The notes beneath the pieces were generated by a model. It had not been told where the DNA came from. It was given only the letters and a program-made list of their open reading frames with translations, and did no database searches. Position numbers and translations under genes: made by a program. A stretch of 50,597 bases of DNA from Fibrobacter sp. UWT2 (GTDB lineage Bacteria; Fibrobacterota; Fibrobacteria; Fibrobacterales; Fibrobacteraceae), in the NCBI RefSeq assembly GCF_900142545.1, contig NZ_FRBF01000020.1:1-50597 (forward strand), written 5' to 3'. How positions within the stretch are numbered: position 1 is the first letter of the stretch; every line of letters begins with the position of its first letter. Positions 50,321-50,597 of the stretch are shown here, piece after piece.

Positions 50321-50554
50321 ATGATGAGAAAAACATCTACATGGATACTGGTGTTTCCGTTTGTTCTGATATTATTGATTGCGACTACATTTGCAAATTC
50401 GTCAAACGTAGCTTCTGCTCCGGCGTCTGAGTTTTCGATTAGAAAAGGAATCAATATCAGCGAATGGATGGAACGAGAAAATTCTCCATATGAACATTTA
50501 GATAGTCGTCCCTTAAAATCCCGCCCAGCCCGCATAACTATTGGGAAAAACTGA
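50321..50554 (+). pseudogene. Short remnant with GH5-like N-terminus
   Basis: A 77-aa reading frame with a hydrophobic, signal-like segment (about 7-25) and then SIRKGINISEWM, which resembles the first strand of GH5 cellulases (RGINISHW). The homology stops within 15 residues, and the frame ends at 50554 without any catalytic region. No good ribosome site precedes the ATG or the TTG at 50279. It is best read as a decayed or frame-shifted start of a glycosidase gene, or as a short secreted peptide. The window ends before this can be decided. Confidence 0.3.
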
Positions 50555-50597
50555 TTTCTACCCTGTGAAAATATTGCAAGGTTTTCTAAAATATGAC

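Noticed and set aside
50567-50597. GTG-initiated frame running off the right edge
   Set aside because: Only ten codons are visible, without a ribosome site, so a gene cannot be supported.

Overview
The window reads as chromosome of a Fibrobacter-type bacterium (Fibrobacterota). The best marker is a pair of very large secreted lipoproteins that end in the 'Fibrobacter succinogenes major paralogous' (FISUMP) domain. Other support is the highly biased codon use of rpsB/tsf and a recurrent TAnATTT promoter-like element that recalls the TAnnTTTG element of the related Bacteroidota. No rRNA, tRNA, CRISPR array or insertion sequence was recognised.

Region 1 (1-15771, all + strand) looks like an accessory signalling or defence island. 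It holds a TerY-like von Willebrand A protein, a PP2C phosphatase and a membrane-anchored ankyrin protein (a tight three-gene set); then rmuC with a small unknown gene; then two tandem paralogous STAND NTPases (Walker P-loop plus long arrays of 42-residue TPRs, 1564 and 1294 aa) followed by a small HExxH membrane metalloprotease. Neither STAND protein carries a recognisable effector domain. The first has a perfect 24-bp palindrome covering its -10 box, ribosome binding site and start codon. Its TPR array contains a 378-bp tandem duplication with 259 bp identical between copies.

Region 2 (15793-20537): on the minus strand, a sigma-70-like protein with a long hairpin-rich leader and a NERD-domain SF1 helicase; on the plus strand, the rpsB-tsf operon with a long leader and a strong terminator.

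Region 3 (20594-36384): two FISUMP lipoproteins; then, on the minus strand, genes for thioredoxin, a Crp/Fnr regulator, cysteinyl-tRNA synthetase, an MBL-fold hydrolase and an acyltransferase; then, on the plus strand, an adenosylhomocysteinase-like protein, an outer-membrane barrel protein and a two-gene NfnAB-type flavoprotein reductase. Intergenic repeats of three kinds occur here. One is a 7-bp unit that places TAG in all three frames directly after tsf and cysS.

Region 4 (36431-50597): one long AT-richer exopolysaccharide operon: WecG/TagA transferase, UDP-glucose dehydrogenase, three GT4-type glycosyltransferases, a Wzy/ligase-type membrane protein, a hexapeptide acetyltransferase, an ATP-grasp ligase, a polysaccharide-deacetylase-like protein, a Wzx-type flippase, and an 878-aa protein in which a full BCCT (betaine/choline/carnitine) transporter is fused to a second ATP-grasp ligase. 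The two ATP-grasp enzymes are homologous. Together with Ugd they suggest a pathway that imports a small zwitterion or amino compound and joins it by an acyl-phosphate ligation to a sugar of the surface polymer. This fusion is the most novel feature of the window.
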